This document shows, piece by piece, positions 12,501 through 23,010 of a stretch of 64,000 bases of DNA. Positions within the stretch are counted from its first letter, which is position 1. Each line of letters starts with the position of its first letter. The stretch is from Mactromeris polynyma. Its lineage: Eukaryota; Mollusca; Bivalvia; Venerida; Mactridae. A model generated the notes under the pieces. That model did not search any database and had not been told where the DNA came from. It saw nothing but the letters and a program-made list of their open reading frames with translations. The position numbers and the translations under genes are program-made. The stretch is from positions 3,410,001 to 3,474,000 of the forward strand of contig JASFXZ010000008.1 in NCBI GenBank assembly GCA_032209605.1. Reading direction: 5' to 3'.

Positions 12501-13984
12501 TTTGTGATACATTAATCTATCACCAGACCAAGTTGCAGCAAGATCTGTCGAGTAATAAAGAGATCAAAGCATCATGTCGGGTATTTGTTGAACATCCCTC
12601 GTACAACTCGAAAACGCCACGTGGCACCAAACTATTCTTAACTGCTCTACTTCAAACTGTACTTACCATCAGCTCTGTTAATTGTTAAGCGGACGTGTGC
12701 AGCAACATCATCAGCTGCAAGCCATTTGCAAGAACCATTATAAGCTTAATGTAAATTCCATTTACCTATATACTGGCATTAAGCGTAATCGAATTCATCA
12801 AACGGTTATAAAATATATATAGCTGTTGCTATAAGAAGCCGTGCTCTTAATTGATAGTATATGTTTGATTACAACATGAGGGAATTGTGAATGCCAAGGT
12901 TCATTTGCCGCGTACATTATGTCTCGATAGACCAGCTTAGTCCTACAAGTATAGTCAAGGATAACAGAAACATCCACACGACATATGCCACGAGTATAGT
13001 TATATACAGTATCATCACAGAAAGATCAGGTACAGTTGCTCCTGTCATAGTATGTGAGTATGTAAGAGTTTCGTTTCAATTGTACTGTGTTAATTGTTAA
13101 GTGTATTATACAACTGCTGCGATGTGAATTATAAGAACTAATAGAAAAACTGTGAAGTATTATCTCAGAATCAAAGTAAGTAGAAACACACTTAACAACA
13201 TCTCGCTGCAAGTTTGAAGGAGCAATCCAACAAAACAATGATACGTTTTCTGTTATAAATACAAACTACATTTATATTGTGAAGGAATATAATTTTACTT
13301 GTAATACTGTTGCAGCTTAAAGTAATTAATTTACACTAACTACTGTGCTTTAACATTATAACTAGATGTTCGTGTATGAATGTCACGCCTTAATGATATC
13401 AATCCTTGCTTAGATACTATGGCTGAAAGAGCTTAAATGGAAATAGATGAAATTCGGAATTCGCTAAAATGGGTTTTTACCACTGATAAGAACTAAGTTA
13501 AATTTAGGTTCATTGAATCATTTGGTTGTTAAATTCTCTTTGTTTGATTTGCAATTCGAGCACGATATTAACGATATATCGTTGTTCATACCGCAATATT
13601 AGAAATCCCTTATTTATACCAATCGGGGGTGTATCGTATTGGAAATATGTCGATTATTGTATCAGTAAGCATTTTCTATGCTCTACTTTTACCTGACTAA
13701 CTGCTTGTTTTTCACATTCCATACATAAATTACATACCAATAATAAATGATCTCATATAATGACAGACTAATAAAATGGTTCTACCAACATCTGCGTCTG
13801 GTTAGCATGACATGCTGTAAATAGTTCAAAGATGTTCCGATTGATACAAAGATTCAACTTGCATGCCGTGGTATGGTTTGAGTTAAGCAAATTCTTTTGT
13901 GTCTAATTATCTGACGGTAAAGTCATGAAATCAGTTTTAAAGCGAACTTGTCTACATCCTGAGAGTTGCATGTTGTGTGGTATA
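12501..13984. other. AT-rich intergenic DNA; one 14-bp palindrome
   Basis: A perfect palindrome aacgatatatcgtt lies near 13568-13581. The tail of this stretch leads into the R1 copy. No supported gene. Confidence 0.5.
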
Positions 13985-14610
13985 GGTAAAAGAGAGATTG
14001 AGCTGTTACAGGGAACGCCACATACAGAAAAAACCTCCCCACTTACATCCCAGGGAAACAGCAGCCTACGAAACTTTAGGGACTGTGGAGGTGCGAGGGC
14101 AAACATGTATGGTGATTGGGGAGAGCAAGGACTGGAGAAGTGTTTGGAGGTGCGAGGGCAAACATGTATGGTGATTGGGGAGAGCAAGGAATGGAGAAGT
14201 GTTTGGAGGTGCGAGGGCAAACATGTATGGTGATTGGGGAGAGCAAGGAATGGAGAAGTGTTTGGAGGTGCGAGGGCAAACATGTATGGTGATTGGGGAG
14301 AGCAAGGAATGGAGAAGTGTTTGGAGGTGCGAGGGCATACATGTATGGTGATTGGGGAGAGCAAGGAATGGAGAAGTGTTTGGAGGTGCGAGGGCATACA
14401 TGTATGGTGATTGGGGAGAGCAAGGAATGGAGAAGTGTTTGGGACAACAAGGGGGAGGATTGAATGTATGGAATACATTTAAGGACAAGCCACAAATCAC
14501 AAAAGCCAGTGGCCACGGGTCGAAAATGGGGAGGGGGGGGGGGGGCAAGAGAACATGAACATTATATAAAGTCGAGGAACAACACATGGAGAACGACATG
14601 TGATACATAA
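13985..14610 (+). repeat. Dispersed repeat R1 with internal tandem expansion
   Basis: The left end (gagagattgagctgttac, agggaacgccacatacag, gggaaacagcagcctacg) is the R1 head. The right end keeps aggacaagccacaaatcac, a poly-G run of 13, the TATA word tatataaagt at 14563-14572 and a terminal acacatgg. Between them a 59-bp piece of the R1 interior has been copied six times (14087-14442), so this copy is about 300 bp longer than others. The frames of 146-191 codons on the minus strand here are products of that array. Confidence 0.9.
14087..14442. repeat. 59-bp minisatellite inside R1, 6 copies
   Basis: The unit starts ggaggtgcgagggcaaacat and continues through gtgattggggagagcaagga to agaagtgttt. 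The six units differ at very few positions (one has actgg for aatgg; the last two have gcata for gcaaa), which argues for recent expansion. Since 59 is not a multiple of three, each strand shifts frame at every unit and all three minus frames stay open. Confidence 0.97.
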
Positions 14611-15157
14611 ATACTAATTTGCTTGTAGTGTGTTTCTCCCTGGCGAATATGATATGCGGTTATTTAATATCCTTAGGAAAAAATACTGCTTTTGAACGTA
14701 TTGATATAGTTATGTGTAATTTCTAGAAAAGTCCAATATAAATACATCAGTTCTCAAAGTTCAAAGAAATATCTGAGCCACTTCAGTGGTATCTGTGAAT
14801 GATAATCTTTTTATTCCTACTTGTAATAATCGTTAAGATGCTGACCTTGTTAATGTAATTCTAATACTGAGTATAACACTTCTTATAATGAGTATTACCA
14901 ACTTATCTGTAGAACACTTGCAAGAGTACTATAAAATGTATGTTGAAGTCTTAGACTTGCCCAATGTCCAATGAATGTTGTCGTTATCATATGAGCGCTG
15001 CTATGGGATTTACAACCTCTTCTGTAAGTGAAGTCATTTCAAGAAAACGAAACATGTAAAGTCACTGTTTGCAAGCCAAAATTATAATTTACTCCTTATG
15101 GTCGCTTCGTTTTCATATTGCCATAAGGGGCAAATATTGCTTACTGTCAGTACATGG
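14611..15157. other. AT-rich intergenic DNA, nothing recognised
   Basis: No gene, RNA gene or repeat end seen. Confidence 0.5.
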
Positions 15158-15192
15158 TGACGTCACATATGACTTTTCTGGAAATGACGTCA
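15158..15192. promoter_or_regulatory. Twin CRE palindromes (TGACGTCA x2)
   Basis: Two perfect eight-base CRE sites lie at 15158-15165 and 15185-15192, 27 bp start to start, each followed by AC; a further near-CRE (TACGTCATGACG) is at about 15251-15262. By general knowledge TGACGTCA binds CREB/ATF-type bZIP dimers. No associated gene can be shown, so function is inferred from the motif only. Confidence 0.3.
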
Positions 15193-16974
15193 CTTGAGGA
15201 AGAGGCTTGAAATCGTACAGCGACGCTCAATATTAGTGTTCTGATATTCCTACGTCATGACGACTGAAGTTGCTGCAATTCGTTACACCCATAGTATAAC
15301 ATGTTTGTTTTCTCCAAATCTCGTTGTCCACGGTCACTAAGCAACCACTGTTTCTATCCACAATAGTGGAACTATAGCAGAGGCCTGAAACAACTAAGAG
15401 ATTATATAAAAAATGACAATCTTGATAAATATTACAATGTAAGTGCAGAAAGGTGGTGAGAGACGTTTTGATTATCTAAAAAGAAAGATGGCTCGGGAAT
15501 ATAATACTCTTAAAAATGTTTGCATCGGTAAAACTTGATAATTTTGAGGAATAGTTTAAGGTCGATGTCAAGATCATTGAACGAATATGTGACGGATTTA
15601 AAATGTTTACGCCATTTATCAACGTTATTTCAGCTCACCTAACAAGTATTGACGGGTTACCAAACAATTCTGATCTAATCCTTCACAAACGAATAACATC
15701 TTCCTCACACTAATCAGAGGTGGAAGACAAATGACTTCGGATGAATAATAAAACCTTGGATTCAAGCTGACGCCATCTAGCTTGGCCGTCGCGTGCTCTG
15801 CCCAGTCAGCTAGTCGGATGGATTTCGAATGAGTGGTCCATCCAGAGTCATACTTGCATATACTAGTAGCTGTGATTGTGGTTGAAAATATAACATTTTG
15901 GATAAACTGAACATTTAAACATATAACATACTATACAACCAGTATATGTGACACTTCAGTCCTTGAGCGTCCTAGGTATCCACGTATTCTTGAATGCACT
16001 GACTATAATATGCCAAACATCCGACCATTATAATGTAATTATCAGATTATCTCATTGCTAAAATCTGATCCGTAACCTATAAGAACTCGACTAAAATACC
16101 GTTTTATAGAACACAAGTAATTGTTGTTTAGATTAACCCTAGAATTGTCAGACTGTTGCAAAGTAACTGAATACAGCTAGTTACTCGGCGTGCATTCCAG
16201 CTTGCCAACCCATCATGTCTTGCCTGATTATCACGCCACTATCTACCAGCGGAATTCGACACAATTATATGCCACGTTCAATCTTACAATCATGCACTTG
16301 TCTTTATTGTAGAACATTTATTCGTCAACTTGCATTCATGTCGTCGCTGATGCTTAGTGAGTTGATCCTTCTTTTATGTATGAAGTGGTTAAAGCCAGTC
16401 TGTATCAGACACAGAATCAATGTCAAGGTCATTACTTTTATTGCCAAATTCCGTACAGTAGGGTTTTAATAGAATACTTTGTGGTAATTATTTTTCGAAT
16501 TCTCAATTGTGTAAAATTGCCTATAGTATAAAGCAAACACGTATATATACTTCATTTTACAACAGGCCCTCATGGAATATTGGATCGTTCGAAATGTGCA
16601 GGCTCTTAAAATAAAGTCTTTATTATTATAATTACGAATATTATTGTCATAGTGTTATATTAAAAGAGAAGACAGAAATCTAAATATAGTTCAATCAGGA
16701 CTTCTGTAAATTGACAACATAACGCTGTAGCACGTGTTTCACACATATACGCCTTTAGTTAGAAGATTGTCGTAGATCATGGTTGTCACAGGTGCATTAA
16801 TCTTCCTACTAGCAAGAATTTATCTCGTGTAGTTGTAACTCTTCGTTTTGTTTAGAACGTTGCTGATCAGACTTTTTCTGAAGTAGTTCTGAGTTGGCGA
16901 AACGAGGAAATGAGGACTTATATTGCTGTAAAAATGTATTTAGCTGTTAAATCGACTTAAACCCCCAGTATTTT
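15193..16974. other. AT-rich intergenic DNA, no gene supported
   Basis: The 84-codon frame at 16215-16469 has no recognisable domain and no clear splice context. No repeat found. Confidence 0.5.
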
Positions 16975-17366
16975 CACTGACAGTTCCAATACTGTAATTC
17001 GCTGTATGGTTATTAGTTTTTTTTGTTTTTTAAATGTATGTTATATTTCCCTTTCCCCTGTGAAATTTCACTTTTAGTGTCCTGATTATTTTCTGCCAAG
17101 TTTCGGCATATTGTTGCCGGCTGTCTTGACTTGTCCTGTGATCTTTTCCATCCATTAATTTCCCCCTTCACTGTGTGTCCTCTTTGATTCTCCTAGTTAT
17201 TCCTTATAGTCTCCCAGGCCATTCCGCGCGCTTCTCTTCCCTAACGTATGTACCTTTAACCTCCCAAAGTGCCTTATGTTTTATGTAGTGTTGTTCCCGG
17301 AGGTCTGTGTGGGGAGGCACTGTCTTATGTACGTAGCGTTCCCTGTAGCAACTTATATTCTCTCAC
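16975..17366 (-). repeat. Dispersed repeat R1, near full length
   Basis: This is one of the two longest copies. Read on the minus strand it runs from gagagaatataagttgctac through gggaacgctacgtacataag, gacctccgggaacaacac, ataaggaataactaggagaa, caaagaggacac and agcaaattaat-type words to an accatacagcga and ggaactgtcagt 3' end shared with the 62.3 kb copy. The TATA word of other copies is mutated here. There are no terminal inverted repeats, no tRNA A/B boxes and no ORF. Confidence 0.9.
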
Positions 17367-20045
17367 TTTTAAAAACACATTGAACATGTACTTGTGATTC
17401 ACTGTGTTCTTATTAGAGGGGATTTTCATAAGATGCAGTACACATATCTGTGAATGTTTACCTATTGTGCGAGGGATATTCTAATAAGTGACTTAATGTG
17501 TGTATCATTGAATATCTAGCATACGCATCAACAAAGACATGTACGATGTATGACAATGCACGCTTAATAAAACAACTTCAATGGTTCATTATATAAGTGT
17601 TTGACATCTGAATACTAGAACATCAAATATTACTTGCTGGATTATTAACTTACCTACTGTACAGTGTACTATATTCCAAACTTTACGTGACCTAGTAATT
17701 TCTTAGTATTTTTTGCAGAATACGTATTACAGAAGTGCATGCGAGTGTTTTTTATCATTTCTACGAAGTTCTTTCAATGACTGAAGCAGATGGAATAAAT
17801 TACACTTGCATATGTTCTTTGTACCATATTTTCTTGAACTCGTAATATTGCAGAACGCTCATATATAGTAACTCATCTAAACTAATATCATAATTGCATC
17901 AAGAGTATTATGCAATAAACTTGCATAAGTATTACGCACTATGTATCATTTTGTACCACTTATGTCACGAGCGACAGATTATCGTGTCGCTAAAATATGT
18001 TGAACAACGAAATATACCTCAGTGAGAAAGGGCAAATATATAGTACTGGTGAAATGAGCTGGTGTTGCTACCGAAGTCACTTTATGCCAGTATACTTTCT
18101 TTGTACGTTTGTGTAACATGATGGAAGTCGGGAAACGCTACATAGTGCACAGCCAGTCTAAAAGAACAAGCATATACATGAAAATAATATACATACATGT
18201 AGTCAACTACAAAAGCACAAGGGACACAAGACGCAAACATAAATGATGAAGATAGAAGCACTACCTTGGAGATGTCAGTGGACTAGATAGTATTCTTGTA
18301 TTCAAGTCAATAAGACTTAATATCTTGCAAACAACTCAAACTTTTTCAGTGTTCTTGAACACTGTTGCTATAACTATTGTAGGAAGCTCTGAGGATATGC
18401 TCATTTCCCATACTGTCATTTAGAACTATTATCCACCCGCGCAATCTGTAATATAGCTAGTCTGTAAACCGGTCCAACAATGAGCTATGTGTCTTGTTCT
18501 CATATACTGAAGTGTATAGGGCATAGTTTCTACAAGAATCTACCTGCACGAATTCCATGATAAAGGTGGAAGTATGGTAGGATCATTGATCACTGAGTAA
18601 AACATAGCTTGAAGATAACTAATCCTCTCGCATGATGGTAAGGAAAGTGTATTGTATGAGAGAAATTATTACGCAAGTAAAGATGGTATAAAATTGCTTC
18701 ATGTACCACCATAATCCACGGCAAAACCTGGTTTGTACGGCTGGACATCACACAGAGGGAACTCATATATACATATAATATTATTTTGCCGGAGTTTAAG
18801 ATAGGACAAGTCCGACAATTCTTTCACAAGTGGAGATGAAACACGACTAGGTAAATCATATATCATGAAAGGTCTAACATATACCACGCTAGAAGTTTGA
18901 CATAGAAATTGATTAAGCATCAGGCGGCAACTGACTAATTAAATGTAAAATGATAAATACACTCTAGACTTTACATCACGTTCTCTATCGTAATAATCAC
19001 TGTAAAATCACAATCGATGGAACGAGGCACGTTTAGATACAAGTGTATCTAGGGTTTACTGAGACACTTGCTTATATTCACGAGTGAGATGTGAATTAAC
19101 ACGTTAGCATCACTGCGATGCCACTACACGTGAGCTCTAATATGAAAATACTGGATTCATTGAAAACGAAAAACCTTTCCTTCTCTCACGAAATGAATTG
19201 AAACACGTTCAAACGAATGATAATGAATAAATATCGACCTAATTCATTTAAACATTAACGGTACATAGTCTAATTTATGGACAAAATATCCTTAGTGATG
19301 AATATAAGAAAATTGGTGGTAATAACCTTCATACAGATGTACTCTACAACTCTGCATCGTCACTTTTCTTACATGTTTACCCAAAACAACAAATTCAAGC
19401 GTCCGATACAGGTATTGTTATCGTGACCTTCGCGCCGAGTAAGAGCCAGCCTTGCAAATATCAGTATCGGATTCGTGTTTGCAGTTTTAGGAAATATTTT
19501 AGAAAAGTTACAATGCAATGTTTTAGAGTATGTCTGTGTGAAGGCATTAACATCCCGTTGTCTCAAAAATATTACGTAGCATATTTTTATAGAAAATCAG
19601 ACAATCTATACCTTTAAGGATTTGATCTCAGTAGTTCGTGGGTGTAGCAGTGTTAACACGTGTTGCAATAAGCATGAATATGGAATCACTTGAGGGGACA
19701 TGTGATATATATCACATAAAACAAACAGCTCGATGTTCATTACTTAAGGTGTTGCTACGGTGCAATTCATGTAATCACTTTAGTCCCTTAGAATACATTG
19801 ATCAGCTATATAGAACCAAACAACATGTGAATAGAAAGATGGTATACCCATCATAAAATCTAATAGCTCTATCAGCTATGTTTAGGTAAATGTTTCAAGG
19901 TCAAAACTGTTTTTAACTACATGTATTACAGAAAGGAATGTTCGAGCGATGGTGGGGAGAAAGTACTTCATCTTCGAACTAGAAAATATTATCAGTTGCT
20001 TAAAATTTCAAGTCAATATGCAAAAACATTCAGATCTAGCTACAC
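17367..20045. other. AT-rich intergenic DNA, no gene supported
   Basis: Only short frames on both strands, none with a recognisable motif. No tandem array or transposon end was seen. Confidence 0.5.
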
Positions 20046-20333
20046 AAATATTCAACTCAAGGTTAAACAATATTCAACTCAAGGTTAAACAATATTCAAC
20101 TCAAGGTTAAACAATATTCAACTCAAGGTTAAACAATATTCAACTCAAGGTTAAACAATATTCAACTCAAGGTTAAACAATATTCAACTCAAGGTTAAAC
20201 AATATTCAACTCAAGGTTAAACAATATTCAACTCAAGGTTAAACAATATTCAACTCAAGGTTAAAAGAAAATATTCAAGTCAAGGTTCACAACATTTAAA
20301 TCAAGGTGCTGACATTTTCAAATCAAGGTTCAT
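20046..20333. repeat. 22-bp tandem repeat, 10 copies plus decayed edge
   Basis: Ten exact copies of a 22-bp unit built on caatattcaactcaaggtt occupy 20046-20264; three to four degenerate units keeping tcaaggt continue to about 20333. Homogeneous core and decayed right flank are usual for an expanding minisatellite. Each unit holds TCAAGGTTA, one base from the TCAAGGTCA half-site bound by ERR/SF-1-type nuclear receptors; that link is motif resemblance only. Confidence 0.95.
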
Positions 20334-20727
20334 GAAACATTGTGAAATAATTGCGCCTGGACAATATATCTATGTATTTCGATTAACTTCAATATGTTTA
20401 ATGTGACAAAACATATATGTAATTGTTAATTACAGAATACATTGGGAACCATATTCAAGGCCGTGTTACATTGTCAATGGCACAGTTCAATGTTATACAA
20501 ACGTATAACCAGTACACTAAAGCTCATGTCTACCAGCTGTTACCGGGACATCAGTTGCAGGTACTGTATAATCTGTTCTAGTGTTAGATCACCATTATTA
20601 TGTAACACAACCATGCTGATATCTGTAGGTAAAATGTATACCTGTCCTGTGAATGTCCTACATACATCGAGGTTATTTGTCAGGATAGCAGAAAATTAGT
20701 ACTAACAGAAGTAGCTGCTTTCAGAGA
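20334..20727. other. AT-rich intergenic DNA, nothing recognised
   Basis: The 85-codon frame at 20442-20699 has a scatter of cysteines but no family pattern and no clear splice context. No repeat seen. Confidence 0.45.
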
Positions 20728-20880
20728 TCACGTGGCCGAGTAGCTATACTCACTGACTTCAAGTCACGTGCACCTCTCCGCTGCGGGTTCGAAACTCACC
20801 GGATTACAGACTTTGTACCCGAGGCAGTTATCCGACTGACCTACGGAAGTTTACACCGGCGCTGCCTAATCTACAAAGAA
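20728..20880 (+). mobile_element. tRNA-derived SINE (Leu/Ser-like head)
   Basis: An A-box-like GTGGCCGAGTAGC at about 20733 and a B box GGGTTCGAAAC at about 20788 are spaced as in a type II tRNA gene (long variable arm), with an anticodon-arm-like CTGACTTCAAGTCA between them. The tRNA-like region is followed by roughly 75 bp of unrelated tail (gaggcagttatccgactgac and onward), which makes a SINE more likely than a tRNA gene. The A box is imperfect and the acceptor stem does not close well, so a functional tRNA is unlikely. The 3' boundary is approximate. Confidence 0.65.
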
Positions 20881-20960
20881 ACACGAATTATAGCATAGTT
20901 TGTGCCTTGTTACCAAGTGACCTGTCATAATATTTACACTTTGAATTACATTTTCCATTG

Positions 20961-21525
20961 CATTATACCAGGGATGTCAACGAATGGCAATTATGGTATT
21001 CGAATATACAACATGACATGCCAAATAACACCTGTAGATATTGTCAAACGTAAAATTTCATTAAATGCGTAAATGCCCATCATTGAAATTTAATGCACAT
21101 GTATGCATTTACACATTTAATGCCAGTTTACGTTTGACAATATCTACAGGTGTTATTTGGCATGTCATGTTGTATATTTGGGGACAAGAGAAATATAACA
21201 TTCTGGTGATGACATTTAGACCCTGAATTTATTGGTAATCGCTGGGATTAGTCAGTGATCAGTTTAAAACACAAAATTGATAAGCATAAATTTAAACTTT
21301 GAATGTTCGGATGTATTATTATTAAAAAAGAAGTTCCAATGTTCGAATATTCGAATATTCGTTCGAAAGTTTGACCGAATATTCGAATACTCTAATTGCC
21401 ATTCGTTGACATCCCTATCATATTGCAAAGGAAACATGTAAGTAAAAGTGTAAATATTATCAGTATTCGAATATTCGGACGTTCAAACGAATAACCGAAT
21501 ATTCGTTGACATCCCTACATTATAC
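20961..21525. mobile_element. Foldback hAT-type element with 8-bp target duplication
   Basis: The element occupies 20969-21517 between direct copies of cattatac (20961-20968 and 21518-21525), the 8-bp duplication expected of hAT transposons. Its ends are C/T-AGGGATGTCAACGAAT inverted. An internal inverted copy of the end lies at 21393-21416 and pairs perfectly over 24 bp with 20970-20993. A second pair of arms, about 20998-21078 and 21108-21179, forms a long hairpin around an ATGCATTTAC-type centre. CGAATATTCG palindromes recur at 21340-21375 and 21465-21506. No transposase is present. Confidence 0.8.
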
Positions 21526-22767
21526 TGAAACGATTCTTTATAGAGGGTCCGGTATGTAAAGAAGAAGAATGAAATTCGGTTTGGGGGGGGGGGGGGTTCC
21601 GATTTTCAGTGGTCCCGGCTTAGTGTGGTTCGCTGTTCTTATTCTGATGTACAGTCAAAGGTTTGAAATGGAAGATATGGTATATGTTGCTGTCGTTGAT
21701 ACATAGTGTTCATTTATAGACAAAGAACCAGAACACAATAGACTGAAGAGAATTGACCTTCAATGTGTTCTAATTGAATACATTTCTATTGTCTTTTCAT
21801 TCAATACTTTCCAAGAATGAGGTTATATCAATTAATCAAGAAACATCCTCTTCTCATAGCATTATAACAATATTAATTGTATTCCTCTTCAGGATAAAAC
21901 AACAGTATTTCCTTAATGAAGCGGAAAACTTATGTCATGGAAAACACCAATGGCTGAAAAAATGTCGTTGTGCATTTTGATTGGCTGAAACTGGCGGAGT
22001 AGGAAGCGACTTACACACTCAGGCTCAAGTGAAGGTACTTGTGTTTGAAGCGTCGTGGTACTTGTACGCTTATTAGTATATGCTTTGTTGGAGAGGCATT
22101 ATACTTCGTTACATTTCAGTAATGCTCCAAGTGTTGCCTTTGTGTAATATTCGACAATTAGTTTCACATAATGGCAAACGTAAGTGGGAACCTATTACTA
22201 GAAATTTTGTCTGTCATAACAATTGTGTAGTGGTGTAACATTGCACTGGAAGGGCATTTAGTTCTAGGAATAACACGATCGCTTGAGTTAATGTTGTCTT
22301 TCAGTTGAAATGGCTTAGATAAACTACGAACAAAGAAAACATTTGTGAACAAAGCTAACTCACGCAAGCAATGTCACGAACTTAACCTACATCCATACGA
22401 GGTTTCCCTAATGCGATCAATATGAACAATAATCAAGGAAGATGTTATATCTTACGCTTAAAGTCATTTTTGTGTCATGTAGTTGATAAAAAGCCACCAA
22501 GCTGGCTTTTCTGGAGTTGAACAAAATGATGATAAGATGTTATATATATATAAAATTATAGCACGATTAGAATGAAAATAAATATGAAATGGACAGATTA
22601 TATATTTGATGAAATCAAATTATTATAGTATCAACAACAATAACAACGAATCCATTTTGATATTTTTGAATATTTGTTGTATATGAAAGTTGTGGGATAG
22701 ATAGAGATCAGTTTAACCAGAAGCATATTTCACAAATAAATACTTGAATAAACAAGAGATGTTTGTA
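21526..22767. other. Intergenic DNA with a poly-G run
   Basis: A run of 14 G lies at about 21583-21596. Two CCAAT-type words (gattggctg and ccaatggctg) lie between 21940 and 21990. Short AT microsatellite at about 22545. No supported gene. Confidence 0.5.
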
Positions 22768-23010
22768 AAACATTATGCCCCCTGTGACATTGACCTTTGA
22801 TGCCGTGACCCTAAATTCAATAGTGTTCCTCTGCTACCCAAAATTAATATGTGGACCAAGTTTAATGATGATAGCTCAAGGGGTTCTTGAGTTATTGATC
22901 GGAAACGAAAAGGTTACGGACCGACCGACGGACGTACCGATCGACGGACATACCGACCGACCGACATGTGCAAACCAATATGCCCTCTCTTCTTCGAAGA
23001 GGGTCATAAA
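22768..23010 (+). repeat. Mollusc-type dispersed repeat with GACC/GACG microsatellite
   Basis: The order of words is: gacattgacctttgatgcc, gtgaccctaaattcaatag, gtggaccaagtttaatgatg, ctcaaggggttcttgagtta, then a run of gaccgacc/gacggac units, and a closing cctctcttcttcgaagaggg hairpin. I recall this phrase order from intergenic repeats of bivalves and related phyla (memory, not a search). The 108-codon frame across it (22775-23101) is a by-product. Confidence 0.7.

Noticed and set aside
14066..14608. Minus-strand Pro/Ser/His/Cys-rich proteins of 146-191 codons
   Set aside because: All three frames are open because the 59-bp unit shifts frame each time; this is a repeat artefact inside R1.
20728..20806. 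Functional tRNA gene
   Set aside because: Acceptor stem does not close, the A box is imperfect and a SINE-like tail follows.
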